A DNA stretch of 64,000 bases, taken from NCBI RefSeq assembly GCF_000972785.3, contig NZ_CP011253.3, forward strand, positions 1,488,001 to 1,552,000, written 5' to 3'. The notes below the pieces were generated by a model. It saw nothing but the letters and a program-made list of their open reading frames with translations. It made no database searches and was not told where the DNA came from. Source of the DNA: Pandoraea oxalativorans. Its GTDB lineage: Bacteria > Pseudomonadota > Gammaproteobacteria > Burkholderiales > Burkholderiaceae. Of this stretch, positions 43,479 to 52,834 are shown piece by piece. A program made the position numbers and the translations under genes. Each line of letters begins with the position of its first letter. Position 1 is the stretch's first letter.

Positions 43479-44975
43479 ATGACCAGAATGAAATCTACGA
43501 CTTGCCACACTTCCGCTTCGTTCGCTTCGGCCGATCTGTCCGGCCCGTCGACGGCGCTGCGTCGTACGGTCCTCGCGTTGGCGTGCGCGGCAGCGCTGCT
43601 CACGGGCTGCGCCGGTGTGCGTCACGATCCGTTGCCAGCCGTGCCGGTGCCCGCGCAGTGGGCGGGTGCGACGGGGACGTCAGGGGCCTCGGGGGCGTCG
43701 CCTGCCGACGCTGGCAACACCGCAACGATTGCGCCCGACTTCTGGCGTGCGTTCGGCGATCCGGTGCTGGACCGTCTGATGACCGACGTGCTGGCCGTCA
43801 ACAACGATCTGGCGGCGGCGGGGATTCGCGTTTATCGCGCGCAATTGCAGGCGGGGTTGGCGGATACGAACCTCACACCGTCCGTGACTGTTGGCGGCAA
43901 CGCCACCGTGCAGCGCACGCTCGATACCCATGTAATGGCGCGCAAGAGCACCTTGTCGGCGCAGGCGTCGTACGAACTGGACCTGTGGGGCAAACTTGCG
44001 GCGCAACGCGATGCGGCGCGCTGGGAGTACGAGGCGACCGACGCCGATCGCGCGTCCGCGCGTCTGTCGATCATCGGTACGACGGCGCAGTTGTACTGGA
44101 CGATTGGCTTCCTGAACCAGCAGATCGCCAACACCGAAGGCAACATCGCATACAGTGAACGGATTCTGGCGCTGGTACGCTCACGCTATGCGGCGGGGGC
44201 GGTGTCGGGGCTCGATGTGGCGCAGACGGAGGGCAATCTGGCCGACCAGCGCGCGGCGCTCACGCAGTTGGTGCAGCAGCGCACGGAGAACCGCAACGCT
44301 CTGGCGATTCTGTTCGACCGTCCGCCGGAACAGGCAGCGGCGGAGCCGTCGACGCTACCGACGCAGGCGTTGCCTGTCGTACCGGCGGGCTTGCCTGCGG
44401 AATTGCTGGGCCGACGTCCGGACTTGCGCGCGGCGGAGTTGCGCTTGCGGGGGACACTCGCGAATGTCGACATCACTCGCACGAGTTTTTACCCGACGTT
44501 CACGCTGACCGGTCAGGTGGGCACGACGAGCGCATCGCTGGAGCGGGTGTTGCAGAACCCGATCGCTTCGCTGGGCGCGGGGCTGGCGCTGCCGTTCATC
44601 CAGTGGAATACGATGCAGTTGCAGATCAAGGTTTCGCAGACGCAGTACGAGGAAGCGGTGGTGAATTTCCGCAAGAGCCTCTTTACGGCGCTGAGCGAAG
44701 TCGAAAACGCACTGTCGGCCCGCGAGCAACTGACGCGCGAGAGCGAGCAACGCGCGCTGTCGCTGGCGCAGGCACAGCGGGCCGAAACCTTGCTGCGTTC
44801 GCGCTATCAGGCGGGCGCTATCGGGGTGCAGCAATGGCTGGAGCAGTTGCAGTTGCTGCGCAACGCGCAAACGGCCGACGCGCAGGCGCGCTTGAACCGC
44901 TTGAACAACCGCATGGCGCTGTACAAGGCCCTGGGCGGGGCAGGGAATGCGTCTGATGCGAATCCGCCCGCTTGA
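43479..44975 (+). CDS. NodT-family outer-membrane efflux lipoprotein
   Basis: The 498-residue protein has a signal peptide with lipobox LLTGC, giving a lipidated N-terminus. Two TolC-like repeats follow (DFWRAFGDPVLDRLMTDVLA and YELDLWGKLAAQRDAARWEY; LLGRRPDLRAAELRLRGTLA). It is the outer-membrane channel for the MacAB pump. The ATG at 43479 has GAGG nine bases upstream, so an in-frame TTG at 43464 overlapping macB is not used. Confidence 0.88.
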   Translation: MTRMKSTTCHTSASFASADLSGPSTALRRTVLALACAAALLTGCAGVRHDPLPAVPVPAQWAGATGTSGASGASPADAGNTATIAPDFWRAFGDPVLDRLMTDVLAVNNDLAAAGIRVYRAQLQAGLADTNLTPSVTVGGNATVQRTLDTHVMARKSTLSAQASYELDLWGKLAAQRDAARWEYEATDADRASARLSIIGTTAQLYWTIGFLNQQIANTEGNIAYSERILALVRSRYAAGAVSGLDVAQTEGNLADQRAALTQLVQQRTENRNALAILFDRPPEQAAAEPSTLPTQALPVVPAGLPAELLGRRPDLRAAELRLRGTLANVDITRTSFYPTFTLTGQVGTTSASLERVLQNPIASLGAGLALPFIQWNTMQLQIKVSQTQYEEAVVNFRKSLFTALSEVENALSAREQLTRESEQRALSLAQAQRAETLLRSRYQAGAIGVQQWLEQLQLLRNAQTADAQARLNRLNNRMALYKALGGAGNASDANPPA

Positions 44976-45048
44976 GTGAGTCATATCGAGCGTGGTTTGA
45001 ATCTGCGAACCGTATCGTGACGCGTGAGGTCATCCGAGGCGGTACATC

Positions 45049-45876
45049 ATGAATCGACGGACATCCGCTTTAACCCCCGACTGGGTCAAGCACGCACAGC
45101 CGATCGAAGGCGTGGAGCGCTTCGAGGCGTGGTTTCGCGGTAACGCCTATTCGATGCATCGCCACGACACCTACGCGATTGGCCGCACGCTCGCGGGTGT
45201 TCAGAGTTTCAGCTATCGGCGGGGGCAGCGAAACAGTCTGCCCGGCAACACGATGGTGTTGCATCCCGACGAACCGCACGACGGTCAGGCGGGCACCGAC
45301 GAAGGATTCCGGTATCGCATGATTTACGTCCATCCGTCGTTGTTTCAGGACGTGCTCGGCGGGCAGGCGCTGCCGTTCGTCGAAGGGGGCGTGACGACGG
45401 ATCCGCGTCTGGCGGCGGCGACCGAGACGTTGCTGCAACACGTCAGCCACACGCTGGAGCCGCTTGAACAGAGCGACGCACTGACGGAACTGGCCCATGC
45501 GCTTGCGGCCGTCTCCGGCGCGCCTGCGCGCAAGACGAAGGGTGATTATCAGGCTGCGCGGCGTGCGCGTGATTTTCTGCATACGCACAGCGCACGGGTC
45601 GTCACGCTGGAAGAACTCGAAGCGGCGACGGGGCGGGACCGATGGAGTCTGTCGCGCGACTTTCGCACGTTCTACGGCACGAGTCCGTACCGGTATCTGA
45701 CGATGCGACGTCTCGATGACGTGCGTCATCAGTTGCTTGTGGGCATATCCCTCGTCGATGCCGCATCGACGGCGGGTTTCGCCGATCAGAGCCATATGAC
45801 GCGCCATTTCTCGAAGACCTTCGGACTGACGCCCGGCCGATGGCTTCAGGTCGCGAGCGGCATTCTGCCGGGCTAA
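45049..45876 (+). CDS. AraC-family regulator with cupin ligand domain
   Basis: The 275-residue protein has an AraC-type cupin (MHRHDTYAIGRTLAGVQSFS, then GNTMVLHPDEPHDGQA) and two C-terminal helix-turn-helix motifs (LEELEAATGRDRWSLSRDFR and DAASTAGFADQSHMTRHFSK). The target genes may be the downstream cupin gene or the preceding efflux operon, from which it is separated by 73 bases in the same orientation. The ligand is unknown. Confidence 0.87.
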   Translation: MNRRTSALTPDWVKHAQPIEGVERFEAWFRGNAYSMHRHDTYAIGRTLAGVQSFSYRRGQRNSLPGNTMVLHPDEPHDGQAGTDEGFRYRMIYVHPSLFQDVLGGQALPFVEGGVTTDPRLAAATETLLQHVSHTLEPLEQSDALTELAHALAAVSGAPARKTKGDYQAARRARDFLHTHSARVVTLEELEAATGRDRWSLSRDFRTFYGTSPYRYLTMRRLDDVRHQLLVGISLVDAASTAGFADQSHMTRHFSKTFGLTPGRWLQVASGILPG

Positions 45877-45957
45877 AACAGCCACGCACAATCGTTCAAT
45901 ACGGCCGTGACGGGCATGCGTATCCTCGGCGCATTACCCCCACAAACGGAGAGAACG

Positions 45958-46383
45958 ATGTCCCAAATCCCCATGCATCCCAACGCCCCGACGGATCGCG
46001 GCCAGTGCAAGGCCATCGACCCGATCCGCAAGATCGCGCTGATCGACGGTCACTGGCAACCGCGCGTGGTTGCCGAGATGAACGACTACCAGTTCAAGGT
46101 CGTGAAGGTCATCGGCGAGTTCCAATGGCATCGACACGCCGATACCGACGAAACGTTCATCGTTCTGGAAGGCGAGCTACGCATCGATTTCCGTGATGCG
46201 ACGACTGGCGATGGTGCCATCGCGCTGCGCGCCGGTGAAATGGCCGTGGTGCCGAAGGGCGTCGAACACAAGCCGTTCGCAGAGTCGGAAGCCAAGCTGC
46301 TGCTCATCGAGCCGCGAGGCGTGGTGAACACAGGGGACGGCGAGGCAGGGGATCGGACGGTGGCGAACGATCAGTGGATTTGA
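45958..46383 (+). CDS. Single-domain cupin protein
   Basis: The 141-residue protein is one cupin barrel with metal-binding motif 1 (GEFQWHRHADTDETFIVLEG) and motif 2 (AGEMAVVPKGVEHKPFA). The metal-binding His residues and Glu are all present. The function is not predictable; such proteins may be isomerases, dioxygenases or sensors. ACGGAGAGAACG precedes the ATG at 45958; an in-frame ATG 51 bases upstream is less likely. Confidence 0.82.
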   Translation: MSQIPMHPNAPTDRGQCKAIDPIRKIALIDGHWQPRVVAEMNDYQFKVVKVIGEFQWHRHADTDETFIVLEGELRIDFRDATTGDGAIALRAGEMAVVPKGVEHKPFAESEAKLLLIEPRGVVNTGDGEAGDRTVANDQWI

Positions 46384-46396
46384 GTTGAAGTGAGCT

Positions 46397-46467
46397 GAAT
46401 ATTCGCAGGGGCGTTTCGCATGCGTTACGATACGTCGACATCGTAGCGAAGCAAAAGCGCCACCGCC
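46397..46467 (+). repeat. Structured intergenic repeat, copy 1
   Basis: About 70 bases beginning GAATATTCGCAGGGGCG closely match 49068-49138. The central part folds: GTTTCGC/GCGAAGC outside and TACGAT/ATCGTA inside. It lies downstream of the cupin gene, within 267 bp that otherwise hold no supported ORF. Confidence 0.75.
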
Positions 46468-46650
46468 CGGATATCACAATCAAAATCGCGCTATGACAGA
46501 GCCCCCTCGCGTCATCCTCTACCGCTCATGCGCGCCGGCAACCGCATCGCCATCACCATCACCGCAGGCAGCCTCGACGTGCGAATCTACCCGGCTTTTG
46601 CGCCGCGGCCGGTGGTGGAAAATCTCCTGCGACGCAGCTTCTGCTCGGGC

Positions 46651-47580
46651 TTATGCGACGGAATCGCCGAGAGGCAAACATGCCGCATCCTTTTCCAGCG
46701 TTTCGATCAGTGCGTCGCGCATCACAGCGACGGGTCGCACAAGACGGCCAGGCAGCACGGCATGCACGAGCCACACGTTCAGCCCGCTATTGAACTCAGG
46801 CACATCGACGATCTGCAGCGCATTGCGATGCGGGCTGCGCGCCAGCACTTCAGGCGCAGCGAGCCCGACGCCCAAAGCGCGCGCGACCAGCGACAACTGC
46901 AGTTCCGAACCGAACGCTTCGACAGCGACGTTGAACGGCAAACCCGCCGCAGACATGGCGCGACTCAGCGCTGAACGCATTCCGCAACCGTCCTGGTTCA
47001 GCACCCAGGCATAAGCCGCCAGATCGGCGAGCGAGACGGGTTTGTCGGGCAGACTGAACGAGCGCGGCGCGACGACGACCGTGGGCTTATAGGCGAGAAG
47101 CGTCGACGTCAGGCCTGCCGGCAATGGCACGCCTTCCGGCAGAAGCACGACGACCGCGTCCGCCTTCGCCTTTTCGATGCCCTCCAGCAGTCCCGGCGAC
47201 CAGCCCGCTGTCACGCGCAGCGTCAGCTTCGGAAACGCGGCACGCAGACGGTCGATGGGTTGCTCCAACGCCATCTCAGACAAAAACGGCGGTACCCCGA
47301 TCCTAAACTCGCCTGCCGGCTCGCTATCAGGCGACGCGACGGCCAGCAGGTCGTCGACCGCACGTAGCACCGCGCGCGCAAGGCCATAGACGTCGCTTCC
47401 GGCCGCCGTCGGCTTGAGCGGCTTGCTCTGCCGGTCGAGCAACTCGATGCCGAGCATCGTTTCCAGATTCTGGACACGGCGCGTGAGTCCCGGCTGAGTC
47501 AAAAACAGTCTCTCTGCGGCCCGCACCATTGAGCCGCTTTCGACCACAGCCACGAAAGCCTGCAAGTCTCGCGTGTTCAT
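46651..47580 (-). CDS. LysR-family regulator divergent from an MFS transporter
   Basis: The 309-residue protein has a LysR DNA-binding domain (residues 3-60: FVAVVESGSMVRAAERLFLT, then QPGLTRRVQNLETMLGIELL) and an effector domain. The ATG at 47580 is preferred to an upstream start that would add nine residues. It diverges from an MFS gene across 99 bp containing an ATTATC/GATAAT palindrome, and probably regulates it. Confidence 0.86.
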   Translation of the reverse strand: MNTRDLQAFVAVVESGSMVRAAERLFLTQPGLTRRVQNLETMLGIELLDRQSKPLKPTAAGSDVYGLARAVLRAVDDLLAVASPDSEPAGEFRIGVPPFLSEMALEQPIDRLRAAFPKLTLRVTAGWSPGLLEGIEKAKADAVVVLLPEGVPLPAGLTSTLLAYKPTVVVAPRSFSLPDKPVSLADLAAYAWVLNQDGCGMRSALSRAMSAAGLPFNVAVEAFGSELQLSLVARALGVGLAAPEVLARSPHRNALQIVDVPEFNSGLNVWLVHAVLPGRLVRPVAVMRDALIETLEKDAACLPLGDSVA

Positions 47581-47599
47581 AAAACAATCTCGCATAAAC

Positions 47600-47613
47600 A
47601 TTATCAAGATAAT
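47600..47613. promoter_or_regulatory. ATTATC-AA-GATAAT palindrome
   Basis: A perfect inverted repeat with a two-base centre lies in the 99-bp gap between the LysR and MFS genes. The direct repeat TCGCATAA flanks it on both sides (near 47590 and 47620). It is a candidate LysR site. Confidence 0.5.
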
Positions 47614-47679
47614 TCAATTGTCGCATAACGTTCTCGTCCTTAGGATAAGCCACACTCGTCCACCCGGAAGCCCAAACCC

Positions 47680-48981
47680 ATGAGTCAACCTGCCGACACC
47701 TGCGCGCGCAAACTGCCCTGCGCTTCGCCGCCCTCACTGCAAGCGGATGCGTCCCCAGGCGGTGGCCTGACCACGTCATTGACGATTTTTTTTGCCGCCG
47801 CCGTCGGCGTCATCGTCGTGAACCTGACCGCCGCGCAACCTCTGACGGGGCCTGTCAGCCGAGCATTGACTCTGCCGCCCGAGCTTGCCGGCATGATCGC
47901 AATGCTCCCGCAACTCGGCTACGCCGCGGGTCTGCTATTGCTCGTACCGCTATGCGACCTCGTTGAAAATCGCCGCCTGATCGTCTGGACGCTCGCCTGC
48001 TGCGCGATGTTCCTCGGATTCGCGTCGCTCGCGCGATCGGGCTGGCTGTTTCTGGCATCGGTGTTCATGGCCGGGGCGACATCGAGCGTGATCCAGATGC
48101 TCGTGCCGATGGCGGCGTCGATGGCGCCTGAAAGCCGACGCGGACGCGCAGTCGGCAACGTGATGAGCGGCCTGATGCTGGGCATTTTGTTGTCGCGACC
48201 GCTCGCGAGCCTGATCGGCGGAGCGTTTGGCTGGCGTGCGTTCTATGGCATCGCGGCGTTGGCCGACTTGCTGCTTGCTGTCGTGCTGTTGACTCGGTTG
48301 CCGAGTCACACGCCGCAGACGGCTGCTCGCTACTTGGACTTGCTGCGTTCGCTGTGGACCTTGCTGCGCACCGAACGCGTCTTGCAGCGTCGCGCGACGC
48401 TTGCCGCGCTCGCACTCGGTGCGTTCAGCGCGTTCTGGACAGCCATTGCACTGCTTCTTGCCCAGCCGCCGTTTTCGCTGGGTACACAAGGCATTGCTGC
48501 CTTCGCGCTGGCGGGTGCAACGGGCGCGCTGGTGACGCCGCTCGCAGGCTACCTCGGCGATTGCGGGGCGGGGCGTGCGACACAAATCACCGCGCATCTG
48601 GTGATGATCGCGGCGGTACTCGTGCTCGCGGCTGCCGGGGCGGGCTGGGGCGGGTTCTCCGCGGCCACGCACCCCGTCCTTGCGCTCGCATTGCTGGTCG
48701 TCGGGGCGGCGGCGCTCGACGCCGGTGTGATCGCCGATCAAACGCTCGGTCGACGCGAGATCAACCTGATCAATCCGGCGGCTCGTGGCCGATTGAACGC
48801 GCTCTTTGTCGGCATCTTTTTCGTCGGCGGCGCAATGGGTGCTGCGCTGTCAGGCGCGGCATGGGCATGGGCGGGGTGGAATGGCGTGTGCGTCGTCACA
48901 CTGGGGTTCGCGGTTGCCGTGTTTTTGTTCGGCTGCGTCGACCGTGCCGCGCAGTCAAGCAAGCGATCTCGGAATGCCTGA
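47680..48981 (+). CDS. MFS transporter
   Basis: The 433-residue protein has about twelve helices. The loop 2-3 segment is VPLCDLVENRRLIVWTLACC, a variant of the MFS motif, and FLASVFMAGATSSVIQMLVP follows. The topology and length fit the DHA1/arabinose-efflux-like branch, so export of a drug or metabolite is likely. It is divergent from, and presumably regulated by, the adjacent LysR protein. Confidence 0.82.
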   Translation: MSQPADTCARKLPCASPPSLQADASPGGGLTTSLTIFFAAAVGVIVVNLTAAQPLTGPVSRALTLPPELAGMIAMLPQLGYAAGLLLLVPLCDLVENRRLIVWTLACCAMFLGFASLARSGWLFLASVFMAGATSSVIQMLVPMAASMAPESRRGRAVGNVMSGLMLGILLSRPLASLIGGAFGWRAFYGIAALADLLLAVVLLTRLPSHTPQTAARYLDLLRSLWTLLRTERVLQRRATLAALALGAFSAFWTAIALLLAQPPFSLGTQGIAAFALAGATGALVTPLAGYLGDCGAGRATQITAHLVMIAAVLVLAAAGAGWGGFSAATHPVLALALLVVGAAALDAGVIADQTLGRREINLINPAARGRLNALFVGIFFVGGAMGAALSGAAWAWAGWNGVCVVTLGFAVAVFLFGCVDRAAQSSKRSRNA

Positions 48982-49067
48982 GCTCCGGCGCGATGTTCTA
49001 CGTCTGAGTCGCGTTGATGGAATTGGAATTCAATACTGCATCCGCGAAATTTAACGGCATCGATATT

Positions 49068-49138
49068 GAATATTCGCAGGGTCGTTTCGCGCGCGTCACG
49101 ATATGTTGACATCGTAGCGGCGCGAAGCGCCACTGCCA
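49068..49138 (+). repeat. Structured intergenic repeat, copy 2
   Basis: About 70 bases beginning GAATATTCGCAGGGTCG match 46397-46467 in the same orientation. The fold is stronger here: CGTTTCGCGC pairs with GCGCGAAGCG outside, and ACGAT pairs with ATCGT inside around ATGTTGAC. It lies in the 291-bp gap between the MFS gene and the ABC-F gene, which has no supported ORF. Confidence 0.75.
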
Positions 49139-49205
49139 CGCGATCCCGTTCTACGAGCGAGAGAGCTATGTGCTACACCCCGCGCCGTCCATGAAGAAGG
49201 TTCTG

Positions 49206-49262
49206 TCGACCTAAGGGAGGTCGAGGCAAGCAGACGACGGTCGACGTGCAACGCCGACCGTC
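49206..49262 (-). terminator. Two tandem hairpins after the ABC-F gene
   Basis: GACGGTCG (49236-49243) pairs with CGACCGTC (49255-49262) just beyond the ABC-F stop. TCGACCT (49206-49212) pairs with AGGTCGA (49218-49224) further on. Neither has a T-tract, but together they probably mark the 3' end of the transcript. Confidence 0.5.
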
Positions 49263-49272
49263 AGGCAGCCAC

Positions 49273-50934
49273 TCAGGCCGCAGCCTGTTCGCGCAGCCGA
49301 CGGGCTTCGTCTCGCAGGAACTGCTGGTAGTCGTCCAGATCGCCGTCGAAGGGTTCGACGCCGCCGTTGGTGACCAGCCAGAACTCGTCACAGACGGCGC
49401 GCAGCAGGGCGCGGTCATGGCTGACGAGCATCACCGTGCCTTCAAACTCGTTGAGTGCCACTGCCAGCGCCTCACGCGTAGCCAAATCGAGGTGGTTGGT
49501 CGGTTCGTCGAGCAACAGCAGGTTGGGACGCTGCCACACGATCATGCACAACACGAGCCGCGCCTTTTCGCCCCCGCTCATCGTGCCCACCGCCTGATGG
49601 ACCATGTCGCCACTAAAGTTGAACGTCCCCAGGAACGTGCGCAGCGATTGCTCCGTGCCGCTCTGGCCGGGCGCGCGCATCTGGGGCGGCGTGTCCCGCG
49701 CGAGGCGAATCATGTGTTCCATCGGCGTGTCGAGCGGGCGCAGCACGTCAAGTTCCTGCTGGGCGAAGTAACCGATGTTCAGTCCCTTGCCTTCACTGAT
49801 CTCGCCATCGATCGGCGCGAGCGCATGCGCGACTGTCTTCACCAGCGTCGACTTGCCCTGACCGTTGGCACCGAGAATGCCGATGCGCTGCCCGGCCAGC
49901 ACGGAACGGCTGATGCCCCGCACGATGACGGTGGGCGGCGTGCCCTGAGGGGCGTCGGCGGGGGCGGGGTAGCCGAAACTCGCGTCCAGCATCGACAACA
50001 GCGGGTTCGGCACGCTGAGCGGTTCCTTGAACTCGAAGTTGAATTCCGCTTCGGCAAGCACCGGCGCAACCTTCTCCATGCGTTCGAGCGCCTTGACCCG
50101 GCTCTGCGCCTGCTTCGCCTTCGATGCCTGCGCCTTGAAACGGTCGATGAACTTCTGCAAGTGGGCGATCTTCTCCACTTGCTTGGCCATCGCGGCTTGT
50201 TGCAAGACGAGCTGCTCGGCCCGCATGTCTTCGAACTTGCTGTAGTTGCCGCCATAGCGCACGAGCTTGGCATTGTCGACGTGCACGGTGACCTGCGTCA
50301 CCGCATCGAGAAACTCGCGGTCGTGGCTGATCACGACCAGCGTGCCCTGATAGCGCTTGAGCCACGCTTCCAGCCAGACCAGTGCGTCGATATCCAGGTG
50401 GTTCGTCGGTTCGTCGAGCAACAGCAGGTCGGACGGGCACATCAGCGCGCGCGCCAGTTGCAGGCGCATGCGCCAGCCACCCGAGAAACTGTTGACCGGC
50501 TGATTCAACTGCTCGGCACTGAAACCGAGACCCTGAATCAGCGCCTGCGCGCGGGCGGGGGCATCGTGTGCCCCGGCGTCGTGCAGGTTCATGTAAGCGT
50601 GCGCCATGCGCATACCGTCGTCGCTGGCTTCGGCCGCGGCGACTTCCGCATGCGCGGCCATCAATACGGTGTCACCTTCGACCACGAAGTCGGTCGCTCC
50701 CTGCTCGGTCTCCGGCATATCCTGCGCGACCTGGCCCATCTTCCATGCCGCCGGAATCGAGAATTCGCCGCTATCTTCGTGCAGCGTGCCGTTGAGAAGG
50801 GCGAAAAACGACGACTTGCCAGCGCCATTGCGGCCGACAAGACCAATCTTTTCGCCAGGAGTGAAGGTGACGGACGCGCTGTCGAGCACGACGTTGACGC
50901 CGCGACGCAGCGTGAGATTACGGACGGAAATCAT
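49273..50934 (-). CDS. ABC-F family ATPase (YheS/Uup-like)
   Basis: The 553-residue soluble protein has two ATPase domains in tandem. The first has GRNGAGKSS, SGGWRMRLQLARAL and LLLLDEPTNHLD; the second has GANGQGKST, SGGEKARLVL and LLLLDEPTNHLD. Between them is the charged P-site tRNA-interaction linker (about residues 240-320). There are no membrane segments, so it acts on ribosomes in translation rather than transport. YheS proteins carry a C-terminal extension of about 80 residues that is missing here. Confidence 0.88.
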   Translation of the reverse strand: MISVRNLTLRRGVNVVLDSASVTFTPGEKIGLVGRNGAGKSSFFALLNGTLHEDSGEFSIPAAWKMGQVAQDMPETEQGATDFVVEGDTVLMAAHAEVAAAEASDDGMRMAHAYMNLHDAGAHDAPARAQALIQGLGFSAEQLNQPVNSFSGGWRMRLQLARALMCPSDLLLLDEPTNHLDIDALVWLEAWLKRYQGTLVVISHDREFLDAVTQVTVHVDNAKLVRYGGNYSKFEDMRAEQLVLQQAAMAKQVEKIAHLQKFIDRFKAQASKAKQAQSRVKALERMEKVAPVLAEAEFNFEFKEPLSVPNPLLSMLDASFGYPAPADAPQGTPPTVIVRGISRSVLAGQRIGILGANGQGKSTLVKTVAHALAPIDGEISEGKGLNIGYFAQQELDVLRPLDTPMEHMIRLARDTPPQMRAPGQSGTEQSLRTFLGTFNFSGDMVHQAVGTMSGGEKARLVLCMIVWQRPNLLLLDEPTNHLDLATREALAVALNEFEGTVMLVSHDRALLRAVCDEFWLVTNGGVEPFDGDLDDYQQFLRDEARRLREQAAA

Positions 50935-51116
50935 AAGGAGCTACCGCTAAGAAGACTGGCATGATAGCCGACCGGACGGGCGGGGCTGTCATTTTCCAGT
51001 CGCCGCACGCGTGAGCGTCCGTGCTCAGGGGCCCAATTCTATGTCGAGGCGTGTCCGACGACTGCTACATCTGCCGTTTTCGCTGTTCCAGTCGCGCTGC
51101 GAAAGCGGATCGAAAG

Positions 51117-51135
51117 AATGGCCGCTGCGGCCATT
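51117..51135. terminator. 19-bp perfect palindrome downstream of the kinase operon
   Basis: AATGGCCGC and GCGGCCATT flank a single T. It lies 69 bases beyond the histidine kinase stop (minus strand) in the 269-bp gap before the ABC-F gene. It probably terminates the regulator-kinase transcript, although the T-tract is weak. Confidence 0.45.
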
Positions 51136-51203
51136 GCGGTGCTTGGCCTTCGACTGATTCTTAAGGGGGGCGACGCCAGTATTTGACTTCGACGCCAGCC
51201 AGA

Positions 51204-52787
51204 TCAGGCTGGCGTAGCTTCCACCACCGGCGCCTTCGGTAACGTAATCGTAAACGTCGTCCCAACACCGACCTGACTGGCGACGTCGATGGTCCCCTTG
51301 TGGAATTCGATGGCGGCGTAGACCACCGCCAGTCCGACGCCGGAGCCATCTTCCAGCACCGCATTACTGCGCGAGCGGAAGGACATCCGAAAGATCTCCT
51401 TCAACTCGTCCGCAGGGATGCCGGTGCCGTTGTCGCGCAGCACCACCTCAAACGCTTCACCCTTATCCGTCACGCTCATATCGATGGCGGGCTGCGCCAT
51501 CGTGTACTTCGTCGCGTTGCTGATGAGGTTGATGAACGCGTGGAACAGCACGTTGCTGTCGCCGATCATCCGGCTGTCCATGCCCGACGGCGCTTGCACC
51601 GTGATCGTCGCGTTCGGGAACATGTCCGACCCAACGCCGCGTACATCCTCCAGCAACGCCACCAGCGACAACTCCGCCCGCTTGCCGAATTTCGGGTCGT
51701 CCAGCGACGCGCTCTGCGCCGCATCCAACCAGTTCTGAATCAGGTTATTCAACTTCGCTACCGCTTCACGAATCTTCGTATAGCGCGCTGTCGAATCCGT
51801 TTCCTCGTTACGCGGGTTCAGCAGTCGTTGCGCGTGCCCATCGATCACGTTGAGCAACGTCCGGAACTCATGCGTGGCCATCGAGCGGAACGTCTTCTGG
51901 AAGTTATTCAGACGCTCCTCGTTCGCCAGCGCCCGCTGCAAAATGGTGTTCTTCGCCGTCGCGAGTTTCTGGTTACGCACCAGCGACGCCGTGCTTTCCT
52001 GAATTTTCGACAGCGTCCGGGAGAGCGTGCCGATCTCGTCGCCGCGCGAGAGCCACGGCAGGCGCAGCTTGTCCTTGCCCGACAGGGCGTTGCCCGCCAT
52101 GCGGATCAGACGCGTCAGGGGCCCGAGAATCACGGTATCCACGTAAATCAGGCACAGGAGGGTGACGACGATCATCGCGGCAATCAAGGCATCGATTTGC
52201 AGCAGATGCTTGCGTGCCGTGCTGTTCTTCACCTCGACTTCCTTGATCAGCGACTCGGTGCTGCGAAACACCAGCGAGCCGAACGTGTTGTTCGCCTGTG
52301 TGTACTTATTGTTCGAGTCGCCGCGATAGAGCCTGGCGGCATCGCTCAGCTTGCCGGCCTGCGCAAGCTGAAACACCTGATTCGACGCACGGCGGTACTG
52401 GGCCCATTGCGACTGAAACTTCGAGAACGCGAGACGCAACTCGTCCTGGGCCAGCACCTTCTGATAACGCGCCGACGCGGACTTGATCTTGTCGTCGAAC
52501 TCGTCCGCTGCCGTGCGGATGTCCGCAAGCGCCTTGGGCGACATCGGCGCAAGGGCCTCCGACTCCACCGTCCGGAAGTCGGAGATGTAATCGTTGAGTT
52601 CTTCGAGCAGGCTCAGATTCTCGATCTGGGTGCGCTCGGCAGCGATGGCGCGCTGCTGGGACGAGTCGACCTGATGGTGCACGGCGACGCCCACGGCGAT
52701 CATCACCACGAGACACAGAGCGAGCAGGAGATACATCCGCCCCCGGATCGGGAGCGACTTGGGCGGTGTGGAAGACGCTTTCGACAT
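51204..52787 (-). CDS. Membrane histidine kinase
   Basis: The 527-residue protein has a first membrane helix at about residues 18-37, a helical periplasmic sensor domain of roughly 160 residues with a four-helix-bundle look, a second helix near 203-222, a HAMP linker, a HisKA domain (FRSMATHEFRTLLNVIDGHA, phosphoacceptor His) and an ATPase domain with N (AFINLISNATKY), G1 (LRDNGTGIP) and G2 (GSGVGLAVV) boxes. It is co-transcribed with the response regulator 47 bases upstream. The signal is unknown. Confidence 0.9.
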   Translation of the reverse strand: MSKASSTPPKSLPIRGRMYLLLALCLVVMIAVGVAVHHQVDSSQQRAIAAERTQIENLSLLEELNDYISDFRTVESEALAPMSPKALADIRTAADEFDDKIKSASARYQKVLAQDELRLAFSKFQSQWAQYRRASNQVFQLAQAGKLSDAARLYRGDSNNKYTQANNTFGSLVFRSTESLIKEVEVKNSTARKHLLQIDALIAAMIVVTLLCLIYVDTVILGPLTRLIRMAGNALSGKDKLRLPWLSRGDEIGTLSRTLSKIQESTASLVRNQKLATAKNTILQRALANEERLNNFQKTFRSMATHEFRTLLNVIDGHAQRLLNPRNEETDSTARYTKIREAVAKLNNLIQNWLDAAQSASLDDPKFGKRAELSLVALLEDVRGVGSDMFPNATITVQAPSGMDSRMIGDSNVLFHAFINLISNATKYTMAQPAIDMSVTDKGEAFEVVLRDNGTGIPADELKEIFRMSFRSRSNAVLEDGSGVGLAVVYAAIEFHKGTIDVASQVGVGTTFTITLPKAPVVEATPA

Positions 52788-52834
52788 GCGATGTCAGCAG
52801 TAATCAGCAGGAGGGGGCCGGCGCGGCGTCGCGC

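Noticed and set aside
46397..49138. Composite transposon bounded by the two ~70-bp repeats
   Set aside because: No transposase, no terminal inverted repeats and no target-site duplication were seen; the repeats are direct and each folds internally.
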